64,000 nucleotides of DNA from Pezizomycotina sp. ARF18 (lineage: Eukaryota > Ascomycota). The notes beneath the pieces are model-generated. The model was given only the letters and a program-made list of their open reading frames with translations, did no database searches and was not told the DNA's origin. The translations under genes and the position numbers were made by a program. The stretch lies in NCBI GenBank assembly GCA_002224055.1, contig AZLU01000041.1:123160-187159 (forward strand), written 5' to 3'. Position 1 is the first letter of the stretch; each line of letters begins with the position of its first letter. Positions 11,991-25,622 of this stretch are shown here, one piece after another.

Positions 11991-14900
11991 TTTTGCGTTC
12001 ATGAAAAGTGAGGAATTGGTTTAGGTACGCTGGTTCTCTCAACCGTTAAAGTAATACAAATACCGAACGCTTTGTAACGAAAACTCCACGGGACTAAAGT
12101 CATGTGTTTCGCCGAGATCCTTCCTGGCTGGTGGTTGCTGCTGCCACTGGAAGAATGAACGAGCGTGTCCGGGCTCTCGGAGCTACTGCGCTGAAAAGAG
12201 GTACTCCGGCCCAGTTCTTTCGGACACAGTCCCAATTCCCTTTATAATATGTAATACTCAATTGATCAATTCTTCATAGAACTACTCCTCTTTAACTGGT
12301 CGCTACAGCCTGACATCCCTCTTACTTGCATAACTTGTAGCTCGTATTATCGTAGTGTGATGCAGTCGCTATGAAAAGCAACTATCACTATGATGGATGA
12401 AAAATGGAATGAATCTCGTCTGCTAAACTAAGAACTAGCTAGGTGGGAGAAGGTCCCTTTATATACACGACCGTCATTTTGGGTGTGGGCACACTGCACG
12501 ACGACAGTTACCTCTTACTCACATATACGACATAATACTATGTGAGACGCTACGGTTCAAATCTGGCCGTTTTCCTTCGTAAAATCGCAAAGTCGTCGTG
12601 ATGAACTTGTATATAACGCTCTCATGGATTCTGAGAGGAATAAAACGAAGAAACGGAGCAATTTCTATTTTGTTGTATATTCCGTCCGAAGTCCTGAAGG
12701 ACTTCCGCACACATGCTTGATACTCGGGATATAATATTTCAGCTTTTACGAGCTCTTCGAGTTCTTCGGTGATATTTCTGGCTCCGAGTAGCTCTTGTTG
12801 CGACCCGTACGATTGCTAGAACGGAGATATTTATACTATTCTCAGGCTTTTATGCACTCTACCTTTAGGAAATAGACGATGATCGCGGACTGCTAGTCTG
12901 TATTCGAATCCGCCGCCCTTTGAATAGATCCAGGCAACTGCTATGTTCGCCAAATGCCTGCTTTGCCTACAACCTTGATGTATGATCACGCAATGACAAA
13001 ATGACCTCGGTGCATATTTAACTCGCCCTAAGATATCTACGAGAGTGTAGATGGCGACGGCTTTGCCATATTACAATTGCGGAAGCTTTAAATACATGGA
13101 TAGGCGCATATATATCATAGACAAAGAATTTACAACACGGCTTAGTTTGAATCGTTTGATTCGATTCTTGAACCTATCACTCAAGCTATCACTATTGAGA
13201 GCTGGTTTATGCCTTTCAGTACAAACCTTCTTGAAGCCTTCTTCAAGCTCTGTTAAAACAAACTTGAAAACAACTAAGTTTCGACGAGCTCCTCTACGTA
13301 ACCAGATCTCATGGGTCTGATAAATCCTGAGAGCGTCGCAGATATTTTTGATCAAGAAGCTTCTACTTAACTGACATGGCTAGCGCTTTCATCTTCGCAG
13401 ATTTATTCCGGAATGATCATGACCGGCCGCACGTCGTGTAGGCTATCGAATATCATTCATGTTTTATTTCGCCATTATATAGTTCGTCTCGGTCAATATA
13501 TGCTACTGAGTCGTGTCCTGCTCGACGTCAATATATAGGACTGAGATCCGAAAAAGTTTTTTTTATCGGTTCTCTCACGTTCAATTTAGCTTCTGCGACC
13601 AAGATTGCTTTTATGCGCACCAGTCTATGATCCCGTGATGGGCAGGTATTCATCAATCACACCCTTTGTCTTCAAGTGCAGCTTCAAATCTTGCAAGGGT
13701 TATGCGATGAGCCTTTTTAGGCTAAATGAAGGTGCTTTCTTTTAGTCAAGATGTCGACGATCTGCTTTGGGTGGAAGCAACCTGTTTAAAGCATATACTG
13801 AATAACTTTTTTTGAATTCAAACTTTCTACGTTTGGACGATCTAAAAATATTCCATAATATTTGTATCTACTGTATATCATCAAGCAATGCTGACACTCA
13901 ACAACCTCTGAATCATTACATATGGCTCATACACTTGCGAGATTTCTAAGCCTCCTGTTGCGTTAACACTATCAGGAGTCAGTAACGAGACTACTCATTC
14001 AGACTATTGGGGTACGTAAGTCTGGAACAGGTGAAGAGAGCCTAGAAGAAGAGTTCAAGAATGTGAGGCTCTATTTCTCTGAATTTGAGTAATCAAGATT
14101 TAGAATTGCGGGAGAGAATATGGGACAGCTTACACTTCCCCCGAGAACGATCACGCTATCAATTGCAGACTGGTTGCATCTGCTAGTTTCACATATGATT
14201 CCCATTTTTTCGGATTTTGTCCCTTGAAGGTTGTCTTAGCGTAAGCTCAAGTTTTAGCGATCTGACAGGCCGCAAACTTTATCTTCGCGACCACAGTATC
14301 ATTAGATGAGAATGCCATGAAATTCAACGATGATGGATCAAAACCACGAGAATGAGAGAAATTGGTGGGTTAACGGTAGAGAGTCAAGCCATTCTCACGA
14401 AACCCCAACCCTTCCGGAAATGCGTGCCGTGCGTGAAGGTCCGAGGGCCCAATCATCGTCGGTAGACGTTCTGCAAGAGTTTAACCCTAATGTCAGTCCT
14501 GATAACAAAGCAGGTCTTACTATCTTTACAATTCAAAAAAATAAAAGTTGAACTTGGGATGCTTACTTTTATCTTCATCAGTTCTTAAAATTAGTATGCT
14601 ATACCATCCTCGGGGAAGTTTTAGAGTTTTAGACGAATTATTGATTACTGAGCATTTTTACTGTTTACTGTATGCTTTAGAATCGTCATAAAGCATTCTC
14701 GAGGTCCAGAAAGTAATAGAAATACCAAATCTCGCGAGCTGAAACCCACTGCACATGGATAGCATGCTTAATCGCAAATAGACCACATCATCTCTCAAAG
14801 AAACACGAACGCACATATACGGGCTCACGTCAGCGGCCGTCGGACGCGCCGAGTTTTAACAAGATAAAGCGATTACATATGATGTTTGAATCCGCAGGCC

Positions 14901-16999
14901 GTTCGAAAGAGCAAGTACGTCGTTCCTGGATAGCATCCGACTCCCTAGTCTCGCGAGATCTTGCTGCGTTTCTGTATAATCTCAGACAAATTATTATATT
15001 TTCGGTGTTTTACTTGGGTTCGGATTGGAAACTCTGAAAAAAAAAAAAAAAAAAACACCATTGTGATTTTCTGGAGATATCCACCGTGTGGAAATTAAAA
15101 AGAAGTGCACAGACGCGCACGGACGATCTGACCATGAAACGGTTCACTTCGAGAGGAAAAGGACGGTGTAATTCATATCGAGGCTGACCTGAACGGCAAC
15201 AGAAAACATCATGCATTCGACGAAGAAAAGATAAGAATATTCAACGGCTTGCGGGGATATCCTGGCTTTGGAGCGAGACAACGGATGCTATGCATTTTCG
15301 GCCAGCCGTAACGGAGGTTTGCACCGCCGTGAAGGCGTGCATGGGTAGAAACTTGGACTTCCCACGCATTGGCCACGTTCGCCATCGTGATTTGCATTAC
15401 CCAAGAATATCATGTCAATAGAGAACGTGTGTTTTCGAGCGAAATTGCTGTTTTCAAATTTTGTGCTATTTAACTCCGGAAATGAAGGCAGAGAAAGTCT
15501 TTCAACGACGGGAATACGTTCCTCCTTCTTATGGAAGTCCTCTTAATCAGGTTGTGTTCTTGTAATCGGGGGAAGCGGTTTGTTTCAATATTTCGTTACA
15601 TCGAATTTAATACCTGTCTCCCGTTTTCCCGAGAATAGCATCCGGTATAACTCTCGTACACATGGCCATATCGAGAGACAAAGGATAAATAGACGAAGGC
15701 ATAGGGTTAAAGAATGTCTGTGCGATAAGCCAATAAACGATAAGATTCTGTTAATAACTATTTGTGGCTGAGGTCCATGTTGGGAAGCGTGTTCTCGTCT
15801 GCAAGTAAGATTCGAGTTATTCCTCGGCAAGATCTCACCAGGAACCGATTTAGAACCCTTTGCGTGTAACGCTGTTGATCACTAAGCCTTAAAAATCACA
15901 AACCGGAGCATCAAAGAAGCATGATGATATACGTGAAGTTTTTCGAAGGCAAATGCGGCGCTGACTCTGCGGTATATCCTGGGTTCTTCGAGAACATCAG
16001 ATTCAGCTTAATATCGATGACACTGGAGTTTTCTTTGCCTCCCATGTAAAAAATAAGTCAGACGAATGCACTTTCCCGGTATTCGCGATCCATGGTGGCA
16101 TTATAGTGAACAAGCATATCATAAGCATTACATCGTACGAGATGTTCCATAAAATAATTCAATAGTCAATAAAGTATCAAACTCCGAAGACTCTCTGGAG
16201 AAAATATCCGCCGTGAATAGCCACAATTGTCTTGTAGTTTCAGCCGTCCAATCACACCTCGCACGAGTCTTTAGAAAACCCATGCTACTCTCCAAAAAAA
16301 ATGCTTATATTGTTAAGAGCTTAGCAATCCACCCGCAGGATTGTCCTACGCCTTGCGAAACACCTCTTGCAATCATCGAGGTGGGGCAACCCGGACAGGG
16401 AGAGAAGAGCAAAAAAGAAAAGGAAAAGGAATTCCGATTTCTTCGGCAGTTCGCCTGTGCATAGCTGGCAAACAGGCTAGGTTCAGGAACAAGATGTCAT
16501 TTTCCTGTTTTTTGAACAGGGTATTGGAATAATCGATTTCATCCAATCCTGCTGCATCTTCATTTGTCACCCATTCCTGTTCTAGATAAGTTTTTTTTGC
16601 GTTTACGAAAGAGTAAAGAAGAGGGAAAATCGAAAAGTGAATAAAGTTGACGAGTCAGAGCGTGTGCGTCCCTGGAAATCTTCCTCGATATGTCCCTCTG
16701 TAGGCTATTGGCCTCTTGTAGTGCCTCGTAGTGCAGAACTAGAAGTATTCAATTCAATTAGCAGTTCTTTCCAAGTAAGGTTGTCGAAAGGAGTTGTTAT
16801 CGCTTAAGCAGCCGCTGATAGAACATGTGGGCAGTTTCTATTTTGTGTTTGGCGATCATTTTATCATGAGCCTGGACGATTGCGTGGCGCCGATCTTTAA
16901 CGCTTCGTCGTGAGCATAGATCGTAAGAGAAACGAAAAGATCGAATGAAGGGGAATTCTAGGCTCCCAGTACGAGTATATCCAAGCGAGGGTTAGTTCC
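11991..16999. other. Gene-poor stretch
   Basis: I see no gene I can support. Open stretches of 60-95 codons occur on both strands (for example 11999-12235, 13051-13355 and 15580-15830), often overlapping each other antiparallel, which argues for chance. An A-run lies at about 15037-15054. Confidence 0.4.
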
Positions 17000-19900
17000 T
17001 AATCGATTCAAATTGTTTCTATAACTTTTTTGGGCTAACTTACCTTTGTGGCACAAGCGACTTGAGATGTATAAGTGAAACAATACTATCCTTTGGCTGT
17101 CAATTGACTGCAACTCCGGGATCCTGTTGCCTCAAGGATTTTGCTGAACAAATTTCCATACACTATACCAGGTTTTTCTTCCCACGATCACGACATCAAG
17201 TTTGAGACGACGCCCGCTGTTTTATTTTTAGCCAGGCACCACCAACACCTGTCGCGTTTCTGTCTTCGGAATATTCACGAGACAAAAGCAGTCATCGTAC
17301 GTCTGTTTTGATTGCGCCTCAAAGCCTCATGCACGAAAAGCACTTCCGTCCCCCGCAAAAAACTGCAGATAGAGTTCATTAATTCCATTGCCAATACTGG
17401 AAATGAAATTGAAGAGACATCCGAAGAAGGCGCTTATATCCAAATCGCGCCAAAAAGACCCTGTGGTCGCTTCGTTCATTTCTGCCTCACAGAGGTACTA
17501 GTAAGAACCCATGCTTGAAACGCGCAGACTATAGAAGGCTTTGCCGCATCGACTGTCATTGCGGCGTGCCTGAAGGGGCTTGCTTATTTCGCCCTTCGTT
17601 AATCCGGGGAACGCAATATACTCCTCGCCCACCGCGAATAAAAATTGAAAGAATAAAAGGGGCTATCCTCGCGAAATCTCGCGAAGCTCGTGCCTGTTTT
17701 ATCAATTCAAATCTCGAACATTCGAACAACATTAGTTGTTAATTCTTATATTTTTTATTTTTTATTTTTTTCAGAGCCCCATGCGTTCGAGAAAAGGAAA
17801 ATATTCGAAATGTCATGCGACGAATGTCCGCAACCTAGTTCCTAGCCCTAGTAAAGGGAAAAAAAAAAAAAAAAAAAAAAAAAAACAAAAGCTTTATTTT
17901 GCAAGAAGCCCTAAGGCTGATACCGCCTTGTCCGGATAGCCACGGAGTTTGTGGAATGTCAACGGGGGAGATGTAAAATCGTGCTAGGCCGATTTGCCGA
18001 AGACGGACAGGCATTGTATCCCTTGACGAAAACCGCTTTTGTTTTCAGCGGGATCCGTCAACGACGTGCAGCAGCTCAAGTCCAATAGAAACATCTCAAG
18101 CTTCCGGAAGTTCAATACGACGCCTCCTACCTAAGCTATTGGCGCGTGCTTAAGCGGAGGATTGCGGCCTGAAGTGTAGAAGAAATCCCAACAAAGGGCT
18201 CGCGGAGCAAACAAGCACACCAGGCCGTCACATTTTCGTGACAAGAACATCGGATGAAAAATGTATGACTCCTAATGTTCCCCCGGTCTTTGATTTGTCG
18301 CATGAGGAAGTGAGGCTTTGATGAAAGCGTAACCGAGACAAGGCAGAGAGCCTCGATGGAAGAATTCAACCCCCCACGCTCATGACTTCATACACGCAGA
18401 CTGCGCGTATCGCTAGAAGCAATTGCCTGAGGTCTCAGCTCTCTTGCCGAGCTGTGAAGAGAGAAAAAGAGGGGTAACGTCGGTCAATCCATGAACCGCT
18501 CATATCGCAATTGTTACGAATCTCGGCACCCGTTTTTTCCTTTTTTTTCCTTTCTCAGTTATGCAAGGTGGCGGTTTTTTCCTGCAAGTTATCGGGTTAA
18601 CCGAAGAGGATTTTCTGCATTTCTCCCCAACATTGAGGGACGAAGCGAGTCCCTCTTTTTTTGCCTGCGTTGCTTGCGTACGTCTTTTCTTCTGCCTTCG
18701 AGAAGCTCCGTATTTAAAGGTAGACCGTTCATGCCATTGTTCAGCGCTTTATTTCATGCGTTAAAGGACTTCAATGCTGGGGTTTTCCTTAATTGATTCT
18801 TTCTGACTCTCCCGCGTAATTTTCTCAGGTGTGCTGGTTCTCTGAGTTGGGCTGAAAGGAAGAGGGCTGTGAACTCTGTGAAAGGAGACTGGGTTGTTGC
18901 TGATCAAAACGGGAATGGTTGGCAAGGATGTACCCCCGGCGCAAGCTCTGAACTTCCGGTCAGCACGAAGAAGCAAAAAAAAAAAAAAACCACTGAAGTG
19001 AGAAATTTAGAGCTTAGAGGACAGTTACACCACTATACGTGCTTGCTCCTTAAGTTTCGAGAACCAGAGTCTGATCTACAGGATGATGAATGGAGCACCA
19101 TATCACATTCCTTCGTTCAAGTTGCATGATGCCAGGTTGCAAATCCTGAAGCGTAGATATGAAATATATAGCCATCTTTCTCTCCTTATAAGGATTTGCG
19201 CATTCCATTGGCTCGCGCAGCGGCACTGTTTAGCACTTCCGAGACGCACCATCTTTTCGTATCTTTCTTTTTTTACTTCTTTCCCACATCTAAAAACGAA
19301 TTCATAAAAAAAGGAATGAACACGGGTGGGGGTTCAAAGTCCTAAATTCCATCCCTAGACGCCCCGGAGGTTTGGTTGAACCTCTCATCTTGAATCCTTG
19401 GATTGGGGCTGTGTGAGTCAGAAACAGAGACGCACACCACCGTCGAGGGAACCGTTCCTAGCGGCCAGTGCGCGGCGCTCACTGGCAAAGACTGGTTTTA
19501 CCTTACCAGCGATCTGGGAGGCGTTTAAAGCAAACGATAAACCCCCCAGGTAGCCCCCTCAGGGCGCCCACCTTAGGAAGCGAACGTCGCAATACCCTCG
19601 CAGTGATGAGATCAGTTCATTTGAATTCGACGACCGCTTTTTCTTCCTTTCTCTTTATCCTAAAATAGTGACTACCATGTGACTCCTTCCAGTCGTAGTT
19701 TTTCGTAAAGTTTTGGAATCCTTCAATAACGGGAGTGATAAAGAAACAGTCCCGTTCACGAAAAGGTTGGCGGCGTTCAGAGGTAGTTCATCTGTTTGCT
19801 CCAACAGCAATTCCTATTTTAAAACCAGTCAAAATCAAGCTCGCAAGAAAGCTTCTTTATAATTCAGCAGAACTGATTGATCCTGCGAAAGGCCTTCTTT

Positions 19901-20828
19901 CTTTCTTCCTTTCTTTTTTTTCTTTTTAATTAACCAGTCAATAGATATAGTTTTTCCTTTCTTTTTTCGTATTAAAAGCATTCTGTAATTTTTCTGAGGC
20001 TTAAATAATAAATAATAAGCTTAGTGTAGTGTGTATATACCTACCGTAAACGACTGGTTTCCCCGGCCTTGGATAGTGCCTTGAGTCTATATATAAGGCT
20101 CTCTGTGCTCTCAACCGCCCACGAGGAATATAAGTTGTGTTGCGACACGCGAGGCTGAAAGAGCTCCACAGCCTCACCGACTCCACACAAACCCGAACAA
20201 CCCATATTCTCTAGCAGAAAACCCTTGAACGAAGAGATCACTTGAAAAGAAAAAATAACGAGTGAGTAAAATGTTAATTCACCGCTTGACAACCTTGAAG
20301 CCGAAAAAAGACTAGATAGGATTTACTCACAGATCGAATTTGCAGCTTATCTGTTATCTTTTTTTCTTTTTGAATCACAGCATGGTCATTTAAATAACGT
20401 CTTCACGCTTTTGAAAGTTCATAAGTAGTCGAGAAGTATGTCGCGCGGATTCAGCTGAGACTCTGCTTCCTAGTCAACACTCTAGATTAATACTAAAAAA
20501 ATAAATCAACATCAATTAACAAACATCAGAAGACCAGGCGCCAAATAAAGAAGTGCGAATGAGAGATAGTGTCGCGAACAGTCATCAATCCTTACCTTTG
20601 AAGAGGATAACACCAGCCGTATAAGCGATCAAGTTCTGCTTCAACCCTCGGATCTCGAAAAAGGAGATATATATCAAGCCAGAAAGTCGGACGGGTATTG
20701 TTATCCCTAAAGTAGTTATGACAATGCGAGAAGATCCCCTCAACTATCATCGTTCAGCCAGCCCAGGGTTCGTCCTTCGAGTGTCTGCATTCCTATTTAG
20801 AAGATTTTCCCAAGTCAGCAGGAACAAA
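17000..20828. other. Gene-poor stretch up to the ankyrin gene
   Basis: No supported gene. There is a 27-base A-run at 17859-17885, pyrimidine tracts at 18530-18560 and 19890-19925, and a weakly hydrophobic open stretch at 18491-18796 with no motif. The final several hundred bases probably contain the promoter of the ankyrin gene. Confidence 0.4.
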
Positions 20829-20939
20829 TTAACGGTAAGGGTTGAAAATTTTTAGGCCTGTCTGGACATCCAAGTCCGCCACCTGAAGGGATGTGTATAG
20901 ATCGAGTATCTGGGCAGAGACCTCTGCCGACGAACCTCG

Positions 20940-23820
20940 ATGATAACATTTCGGAGGTTCAACGGGCCGATGAGGACGCCCGGTGTTCGCACTGAGGGTC
21001 GAGGTCGGTTTGAGGACCATGGTTTCCGAATGGGCATCAACATGCACCTCAGGCGAACCCAAACACTAGCATACGCTGCTACCTCCACGTCCTCCTCAAC
21101 CTCCAACTCTTCCGCTTCTTCTTCGTCGACATTTGCGTCGAAGGGATCCGTTTCCGGACACGAACTACACTTTTGTAGGTTCGTCAGGGCACCGGCCTAA
21201 TTTGCCCAGCATCTCAGCGATCACCAACCCACAGGCTGTTCCCTCGATGACAGCAGCAGCAGTATCGCCGAGATGGCCAAGCCATCTCCAGGGCTCACCT
21301 CAAATGAAAAGATTGGTACCGTGTCAGACGCTACCACCGCTAATGCCACAGGCTTATGGTCTGGGTAAAGAGGCATACCGTCTGCTTCCACCCTGTAAGA
21401 AACCTCTCGAATGCATCCAGAGTACACCGAGAAAATTCATTCTCCTCGACGTCGCCTCTGCTTAGGCCACTGCAGTTGCCTCTTCCCACGGGCAACGGCT
21501 ACTCAGACGTACCGCCTACGGTTGTAGGACACGCCCGCCGGAATTCCGCGTCGATTCGTGGAGTAACTGAAGTCGCCAGTCGAAGGTCCAGCTCAGCTTA
21601 TGACGATGATGATGATGTGCCTGTTGTTAGCCCCGGATACGCGTCTAGTACTAGCAGCAGGAATGCTTAATAGAGGAAGATACCCCCCAGCCGTTCAACT
21701 CCCGGAAGCGGGTAAAGACCTGGTCACATTCCTTAGAAATGCAGACGCCACCACGACTACCTCGGGCGTGTCGAGGATGGAGATTACCGAGGAAGATGAT
21801 GAGGAGGAAATGAAGATGAACCGTCGCGAAGGCGTCACGAAGCCTGTCGGAGGCCTCGACGACGCTCGAGAAAGACCTGAATGCGTTGGAACCACTTAAA
21901 CTCAAAGACGGCATTACCGGCAAATTTCCACGTTGGCTACAGTTATGAACCCGGACTCACCTCTAAAGGGAACCAGGGCTCAAGGAAGACCACAACCCGG
22001 CGTCGGACATGACACCTACATATGGCGTGTGCACGGGAAAATGGATATAGTCCAGCTCCTAGTATCGTCTGAGCTGATTTCACCCGAACCACTTCAAAAG
22101 GACAGAACCCCCTGCATTTCGCAGCGGCTCTGAAAGATAGCACCATACTCGAGTACATGTTGTCGCTCTCGCACTAGTGTCCAATACTCCAATCAGATCG
22201 TAGACGCACTCGTACGACGTGATTACCTCGGGCGAACTCCAATCTAGTTGCAGCCAGAGAGGGGACTTTGAGGAGTGTCAAAGCCTTGCTGGAGGCCGGA
22301 GCTGTTATTAACAGTACCACCAGCGTGGGGAGCTCAACGTCATTTCCACGCAGTCCGCGGTAATAACGTAGAGGTCCTTCGATACTCCTAGGAGATAGCA
22401 TAGACGGGACTGGAGCAAGACCGAAAGCTTAGCGTTAGCAGCAAGTGGTGCTCCTACACCCCTTTCAAGATGCCTGCGCAAATGGCCGTTTTGAAATCGC
22501 CGAATTGCTGCTTCTCAGAGGGGCTGATCCGGACCTCGAGGCGGCCGAGCCGTATGATATCCCGTTGCTGAGCGCGATTCGTCGGCGAGATCAGAGGATG
22601 GTTAAATTACTCCTTCAGCACAGCGCGTCGGTGAATAAAGTCGGGATCTTCGGCGAGCTGCCCCTCCATGCGCGGCCGAAAACCGGCGACGGTTGGACAA
22701 CGGAAGCCCTAATCGAAAGAGGCGCAATGTGGCACCGGACTGATAGCAACGGAGATACGCCGCGCACATTGCCGCAAGATGCGGCCACCGGGACTGCGTT
22801 AGCGCCCTTATTCTTGTGCTCGGTATTCGAAGGAGGACGTGAACATCAAGAATAGTCGAGGGTGGAACACCTCTTCATGCGGCAGCGTCGATCGGGAATC
22901 TGGAGTCAAGGCTTTTGTTGGAAGCAAGAGGACTTTTGTTGAAAGCAAGGAGTCTGGCCGACAAGCAAGGGCACCCCGCTGCATCTTGCGCTTCAAAACG
23001 TCCGAGATGCAAACCTTGACCTTATTGGCGTATTACTGGATCAGACAGACCTTACTGCGGCGAGGACGACTTTAAATGGCGAGACCCTACTGCATATTGC
23101 CGCCTCCAGCGGGAACGTCGAATAGCCAGATCCTTCTCAAGGTTAAGAATCTGGAATCCATCATGACATTAACAACAAGACAAATCGGGGTCTTACTGCG
23201 TTGCATATTGCCGTAGAAAGGCAAGATGTAGGCATCGTGACGGAGCTGCTCAGGGCCGGGTGTGACGCGAGCTTACTCAATAATGACGGCCAAAGCGCAC
23301 TTCACTGGCCATAGCTTCCGAGAATATCGAGACGATACGACTTCTGATCGAGCGAGGAGGTGCTGATCTCAATATGCCCGTTGGTTTGCCTCCGAGGGTT
23401 CAAACGCGTCGCATGACGCGAGCCGATCGTCTCCCGCTAAGTCTCCGCCCGCCCCGTCCCTCGCCAATATGCTACCGCACCATCTCCCCCTTTATTCGGC
23501 CGGCGCTGGAGGCCCCGCAAGCGCGAAGCCAAAGTCGTACAAGTGTCCCATTGCAACATTCTGATCAAGCCGCCGAAGATGAACCTGCAGAGGCATATCG
23601 CACAGCTCCACCGAGAGAAGGTCCGGTTCGCCTGCCCGTACCCAGGGTGTAACGTGACGAACGTCGCGGCAGGACAACTGGAAGATGCACCTGCGCCGCC
23701 ACGAGGAGAAGAGAAAGAAAGAGAAGGAGAGGTACAAGGATATGCAGAAGAGCGCTGCTGAGAAGGAGGTAGGGGCCAAAGTCGAAGGACGAGAAGAAGG
23801 TCAAGGTCGATGACCAGTAA
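20940..23820 (+). CDS. Ankyrin-repeat protein with two C-terminal C2H2 zinc fingers
   Basis: The product is a long multidomain protein. Its N-terminal third is low-complexity, with a Ser/Thr-rich run near 21080-21130 (STSSSTSNSSASSSSTFASK) and an acidic segment near 21780 (MEITEEDDEEEMKMN). From about 22040 ankyrin repeats follow. Clear units are VKALLEAGAVINSTT, FEIAELLLLRGADPDLEA, RMVKLLLQHSASVNK, GETLLHIAASSGNVE, RGLTALHIAVERQDVGIV with TELLRAGCDASLLNNDGQSA, and IETIRLLIERGGADLN. Close to the end are two C2H2 fingers: CP-x-CNILIKPPKMNLQRHIAQLH and CPYPGCNVT...NWKMHLRRH. A Lys-rich tail (KSKDEKKVKVDDQ) then reaches a stop at 23820. About ten or more frame shifts interrupt it. The start is uncertain; 20940 is the first plausible Met. 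Ankyrin units bind protein partners and the fingers suggest nucleic-acid binding in the nucleus, by inference. Confidence 0.75.
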
Positions 23821-25330
23821 GGAGCCAAAATAAACCCCCACTGTAAACCGCGTTTTGTCTACTTTTTTTCCTTTCGCGTCGAGTCGTTTGTTTTCATTCT
23901 GTACACCAGTTCCAGTTCATAGCGCAGCATCCGTTCGTTTCTGTTTCGTATATACTGGCGTTCTTCTGTTCTTCTGTCTTTTTTGTATAGTATATTTTTG
24001 TATTCAGTATCCAGTGAGGTTTATGATGAAATGAAGACACGAATATTTTGCGATGATAAATAAATTTACAGTGCATGGCAATAAATTGGTGGTTGTGATA
24101 ATTTTTGCGACGGCTATTTTATTTTATTTATTTTTAATTGCAGAAAATTTATTTAATAATGTTTCATTTTCACTACACTTTTCACCACCATCATCATGAT
24201 CCAAAACGTAGCATATGGTTATCTCGATACTTCATCTCGACCGACGACATCAACATCGCGGAGAGCTTCATCCTCGTTTGCGCGCGGTATAGGCAGTATA
24301 TTTCGTTGCGCTGCTGCTCCCAAGATCTCATCAACCGCTTCATCGTGCTCTTCGTCCTACTAGGTCCTCTATGAGCTACATAAACGACATTTGCCAGCGG
24401 CCAGCTGCAAAGCCTTTACTCAACCAGTGCACCGCCACTTCCCTACTCTGTGGACATACGATTAACTTGTCCAAATAACTACTTTTCGACGTATGGAAAA
24501 GTAAGGCGTCGGGGATGCAATGTCGATCTGCTGCTGCTCGCTTCCAAAGACTGCGCAGGGCCATGACGGGGCTTGCATAAGCGATGGGCTCTCGACGTGG
24601 CTAACTCTTTCATTTCCAGGCCTTCCTCGGAGGGAAATTTGGGGGAAGGGGGGTTCATACGTTGGCTTGAGTCATGGCTCTAAGCTAGGCGACTCTTGAA
24701 CGAATATTGATCCTCCGCGGCGGAAAGAGTCACGAAGACGTCGAAGCGACCACCAACTTACTAGTCCAAACCTGTCTATGTTGCGGAGGATCACAAAACT
24801 TCCATGCTAGTGGACGGAAATAGGACTTGTGGGCGAGGAAGTTTCTTGCTAACTTGTTTAGGCCAAATTCGACGGAAAAAGGAAGAACGGGACATGGAGC
24901 CTGAGCACAGCGTTTCTTTCGTTGGGTCGTAGGCGTGTACCATGCCGGTTCCCTTCTGAGGCGCATCACAGGAGCCAATATGGCATATGTTGTACAGTAG
25001 TTGGATGCTCAGATTCTTATTGGTGAGAGCTGAAAGCAATATCTGGGATGAAAACGATTGGACGCTGACCTGATTGTACACGTAGGGCTTCCCGCGTTTC
25101 CATCGACCAACTCGACTTCAAGTCATTCATATGACAGGCAGTCTTCCGTCGCTCTCAATCCGAGGCATCTTCGAGTTCGCGGTACACCGCTCCTTCTCGT
25201 ATTTCGTAACGATAGGATGAGTATACAGACAGACGGGACGACTTCCATGATTCGTGGAATGTCTCCCTGCTGCTACGAGCAACCAGCTTTTGCATGGTTT
25301 ACATTAGCGACGGGCATTTCGCTAGGCAAG
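23821..25330. other. 3' flank of the ankyrin gene and unassigned DNA
   Basis: An AATAAA-type signal context sits just after the stop (AATAAAC at about 23830) and an A/T-rich tail follows. Open stretches on both strands between 24138 and 25339 show no motif I recognise. Confidence 0.35.
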
Positions 25331-25336
25331 ACAGCA

Positions 25337-25622
25337 TGAAACTCAAAGTTGCAGGAGCAGACGCTCTTCGCATCAGCCGTGATGACCAGGATACTCTCTC
25401 GTCTCCAGTATGGGCCAAACAATCATAAGACGATCCTGCTAAAAATATCCCCCGACGAATTGGAAATATTTGAAATACCGCTCCAAGGTTACTGACCGCT
25501 TCTTCCTTTAATTACTTCGGACCATCGGAAGATAAGCTTCCGTGTTTTGCTGATATCTTATTTTATTTCCCGGAATTAAAGCGTTTGGAATGGGCAAGTT
25601 ATGCGGTCTTCTCGATGGATTG
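25337..25622 (+). pseudogene. Possible fragment of an LRR/F-box-like protein
   Basis: Three adjacent plus-strand pieces look coded: MKLKVAGADALRISRDDQD, then TILLKISPDELEIFEIPLQG, then ADILFYFPELKRLEWASYAV, in three different frames within 290 bases. The last piece resembles the leucine-rich segments found downstream of F-boxes (pattern FPELKRLEW). No F-box is visible upstream. It may be a decayed gene, or a gene broken by sequence errors whose other exons I cannot trace. Confidence 0.25.

Noticed and set aside
12549-12565. GGTTCAAATCTGGCC resembles a tRNA B box
   Set aside because: No pairing T-stem, no A box at the right distance and no acceptor stem.
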